Shown here in pieces: positions 60,809 to 64,000 of a stretch of DNA of 64,000 nucleotides (position 1 is the stretch's first letter; each line of letters opens with the position of its first letter). This DNA is from Nepenthes gracilis (lineage: Eukaryota > Streptophyta > Magnoliopsida > Caryophyllales > Nepenthaceae), in NCBI GenBank assembly GCA_033239525.1, contig BSYO01000025.1:7784001-7848000 (forward strand), written 5' to 3'. Position numbers and translations under genes: made by a program. Below the pieces are notes generated by a model. The model worked only from the letters and a program-made list of their open reading frames with translations, searched no databases and had not been told where the DNA came from.

Positions 60809-62200
60809 TGTGGCATCCCAGGTCCGATTAATGATTGTGCTCCTTGAGAATATCAAGGTATAATCAAAATCCATACATCATCATTAATAATGACGCCGCC
60901 CCTAAAATAATTTCTCCAAAATCTCAAAGTCTAGAAACATAAATAAATATCAACTCCAACAAAGACAGGGGATCCTCAAACCGTAAGTCATTTAGCTAAA
61001 ATTGATCATTAGCTAGCTCTATTTGCTCTGTGCTGATCTTGAGTCAAGAAAACATAAGGAACGAGCCTAACGATCAACAAGTAACAATATCCAACAATAA
61101 TAATCTCGAGTTATTAAATAACCATAGTTATAAAAGTGACAAAATCAGCAACAATACTCAAAACATCATTATTATCTGAGAGTTATACAGCTTGGTTATA
61201 ACATGATTCGAATATGATCTCAATAGATCAAGTGAATTTCACTGAATCTAAATATCACGATGATATGGATTTTACTCTATCTGAATCTCAATAATGACAT
61301 GGGTTTCATAAACCCAAACATTAATAGCAACATGAATTTCACTAAATTCCTCAATAAGACCAATCGTAGGGCATACTCTATATAATTAGTTTAGAAAAGA
61401 AAGATACACATTTGAGCTAAGTTTCTATATCTTTGCTGACCTATATAATAATATAGATTTTACTAAATTCATTTCAATAGAGGTCTCATCAATATTAAAT
61501 ATCACAATAATTTAATTAGATTTTATTTTATCACTGTGTAACAAAGGCCAACGTATTTACATTGTTCCTTAAGGTATCCCAATACCCGTAAGTTTGACAT
61601 GCAATCACACTTAGATCTCTTGAGACTTCTACCCTCATCGCAAGGTGTGAGAATCTTAACAAATGTGCTCTAGAGACTTCCATCCACTATCATAAGTTGC
61701 AAGAATCTCATAATTCCTCCCATTGTTGTAGTGTGTAAGAATTTCTAGCACTCAATATGTCAAACTCTATATCCATTACCATAATATCTCTTAATATTAT
61801 ACTCTACAATGATTATATAATTATAAGTATTCCTTTACAAAATAATAAATTGTAGCTTACAATTATTTTAATTATTTTATTGACCATAAATATATTTGTC
61901 AATATTATAATTGTAATGATCAAATATATCCGAATTTGAAACTCATAAATTTCTATGCAAAAATCATTTCTTTATATGAATACAACTGAAGCCATGAAGT
62001 TAAGATTTGTATATATTATGAAATTAATTCAAGTTAAGATTTTATAGTGATATTAAAATCTAATATATATGTGTGTATGTATTTTTTTTTTTTTTTGGTA
62101 ATAAAGTAAAATTTGCATTAAAAAAAGAATTTATAAAAAAACCTATATTATATTTTTAAGTATTTTGCCTACTTGAAATTAGAATATAGATACTATGACA
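60809..62200 (-). repeat. LTR-like repeat, boundaries uncertain
   Basis: It begins TGTGGCATCCCAGGTCCG, resembling the left end of the solo LTR at 39543, and has an AAGGAACGAGCCTAACGATC segment near 61057 typical of such LTRs. It includes imperfect repeats of TGAATTTCACTRAAT words (about 61230-61350) and of TTGAGACTTCTACCC-like words (about 61620-61740). A possible right end is TATGACA at 62200, but no target duplication is seen. Confidence 0.35.
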
Positions 62201-62317
62201 TCCCCTGAGCTTCAACAACATGGCATGGGAAAAAGAGCAAAAAACAGAAAAAGGAAACTAGCCACAAACGGTATATTTCAGTTAAGATTTATCAACTATT
62301 GGACCTAATCCACTCCG

Positions 62318-62620
62318 TCGTACTTGGCGTCCTTTGGCCTTAGCATCACGCTCGGCCCTAAAAACAACACCCTCAAACCATTTGCTGCTCCTTTCGTCTT
62401 TTGCTCCTTTGGTCATTTGTCATCGTCTACGGCCTTTGCCAGTAATGCCATTGGTCATAATCGACTCCCACGGTCATTTCCAACGCTTTTGGCCCTTTGT
62501 AGCGCCCACGGTCATTAATCATCATCCGCGGCCTTTAGCGGCAACACCCTCAGCCAATTTCATTTCTTCGGCTAGTTCATTTGCAGCGCCTTCGGTCAAT
62601 TGCATAGTCCTCGGCCCTAA
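62318..62620. repeat. Degenerate array of about 20-bp units
   Basis: About 15 units of 17-24 bp resembling TTTGCAGCGCCCTCGGTCA (or ...CGGCC) follow one another: for example TTTGTCATCGTCTACGGCC, TTTGTAGCGCCCACGGTCA, TTTGCAGCGCCTTCGGTCA. A long open frame (62334-62831) passes through but has no recognisable protein and runs into the microsatellite, so it is not called a gene. Confidence 0.7.
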
Positions 62621-62693
62621 AGGAAACTTGGTCTATTTTAGCTTCTCGGACAATGCAACTCGTCCAAAATTCGTTCTCTCAACCAAACATTGC

Positions 62694-62783
62694 TACATAC
62701 ATACATATATATATATATATACATACACTCACATACACACACACACACATATATATATATATATGTATGTATGTGTGTATGTT
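62694..62783. repeat. Palindromic (AT)n/(CA)n microsatellite
   Basis: CATACATACATATATATAT on the left and ATATATATATGTATGTATG on the right form inverted arms around an (AC)n core. Confidence 0.92.
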
Positions 62784-64000
62784 TATATTTATTTATTTAT
62801 AAAAATTAGACATCACAAGGTTTTTGTATAGATCTTACATGCAAAATTTGAATTTGTACTTTGGAAATTGTTCTGTCCACGGATTCTAAGCGCTGTACGG
62901 ACAAGGATCCAAGTATGTCCGTGGGTAGGGAGTGCTTGGATAGAATCCATGCAACACAAAAAATGAGGATGTCCGTTTTAGGACGAGAACATGTTATGAA
63001 ATATAGAGAGAGAGGGAGTACAGGGATAATAACGCACGATGTTTTTACGTGAAAAATCTCTTCTTGAATGAGAAGGAAAAACCACGGGACTCTGGATCCG
63101 AGAACTTGTATTACTATTGTGTTTGGTTACAAGAGAGGGCAAGATTGCAGATGAGTAAACTTATGGCACTCAAGCATTTTCTCTTTCTTCTTTCTCTCTT
63201 TATAGTTGTTACACAAGTGTAAATGCTGGGATCTCTTATTTGGTAGATAGTTAATGTATATATAGTGGGTGAGTCCTATGTGGAGTGTCCACGTGGGCTT
63301 GCGTGTCCAGGAGATTTTGCCACCAACTCTGCAAATTCACCTTGCCGTGTCAGGAACGTTGCGTGCTTATGAGTTTGATGTGACGTCGATACTGTAGTGA
63401 TCGTGCGTGCTGTTGCAGGCCATCATTCATTCTGTGGTCTGATAGGGTTAGCCACCAAATTCTTGGCACGCTGATTCTGTAGGTGTGGTGGCACCCGAGG
63501 ACCATCCTTGAGTCCGTGGGCCTTGATGAACTTTGAGTCCATTACGCCACTTGGGTCGACTCGATCGCCTGGACCTCCTGGGTCTACTGGGTCTCCATGG
63601 CACTCGGGCCCAACTCATGAGAATAGATCCTTCAACTGGGCCTTGAGTATCAGTACTCATCATTAACCCCCATACCAAACAGGTTTAAGGACTTCAACCT
63701 TTTGGCATGTCCACTGGTCACAAACAAATCTCACGTGAAGGCTTTCTCCACTGGAAGTCTGCCTGCGCCTTTACTCCGTGGCACTGTTCAGCTACTGCTT
63801 GAAGTTGGCGTCCACTCTTCTCTCTTGTGAATGTCTGCAGATGTGGTTGGAACCAAAAGACCGAGGGCATGCTGATCAAAATGTCCGAGAATATTTTAAG
63901 ACTTTTAGTCTGACAAAAGTGTCCAAAAAAATTTTGAGGTCAATGGTCTGGCCCAAATGTCCGAGAAAAGTTTGAGTTCTAGACACCGATGGTGTCACTG
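62784..64000 (+). other. Right window end, repeat-like, no gene
   Basis: The text around 63040-63140 (TTTTTACGTGAAAAATCTC, AACCACGGGACTC, TTGTATTACTATTGTG) is of the kind found in plant LTR-element ends. No coding domain is recognised. A 38-bp tandem repeat lies at the extreme right. Confidence 0.45.
63880..63985. repeat. 38-bp tandem repeat, about 2.7 units
   Basis: The word TGTCC occurs at 63882, 63920 and 63958 with a 38-bp spacing, inside diverged units of AAATGTCCGAGAAWATTTT type. Confidence 0.8.

Noticed and set aside
62334..62831. 165-codon open frame as a gene
   Set aside because: Most of it translates a degenerate tandem array and then a dinucleotide microsatellite; there is no domain and no conserved start.

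Overview
The window is nuclear DNA of a flowering plant. It is AT-rich, densely packed with LTR retrotransposons and LINEs, and crossed by one cellular gene split into many short exons by GT-AG introns. I recognise only one intact host gene and cannot name the species from the sequence.

The gene is a plant prolyl 4-hydroxylase of the Arabidopsis P4H1 type, on the + strand. I assembled 12 coding exons between 13605 and 59350. They join into one uninterrupted 861-bp reading frame (286 residues) with an N-terminal membrane anchor and every expected catalytic residue. The coding sequence is about 1.9 % of a 45.7-kb span. Introns range from 90 bp to about 19.9 kb, and the long ones are swollen by transposons.

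Left flank (1-13.2 kb): a probable solo LTR (about 21-1434); a decayed Ty1/copia element (1.6-3.2 kb); a second copia element whose LTR, primer-binding site, gag and integrase read rightwards (3.2-6.7 kb) but whose 3' half is inverted (6.7-7.9 kb); and the 3' part of a Ty3/gypsy Tat-type element (7.9-13.2 kb) with several tandem-repeat arrays. The probable LTR of that element ends about 0.4 kb upstream of the P4H start codon, in the same orientation.

Inside the gene: intron 3 holds an antisense LINE fragment. Intron 5 (25508-45440) holds an 8-kb Tat-type element that keeps both LTRs, gag, protease and an antisense accessory ORF but has lost most of pol; a head-to-head pair of copia fragments; a 2-kb solo LTR with a near-perfect target-site duplication; and a scrap matching the 3' half of plastid trnfM. 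Introns 6 and 7 hold short tandem duplications, and intron 7 also holds unassigned repeat sequence. Intron 11 holds a sense-strand LINE reverse-transcriptase remnant.

Right flank (59.35-64 kb): 3' flanking sequence, an LTR-like repeat, a degenerate array of about 20-bp units, a palindromic dinucleotide microsatellite and a 38-bp tandem repeat. I saw no further cellular gene there.

The strongest unusual signals are a local template-switch insertion in one LTR, the preserved antisense ORF in an element that lost its polymerase, two inverted copia junctions, an upstream ATG overlapping the P4H start, and the plastid tRNA fragment. I found no clearly unprecedented biological system.
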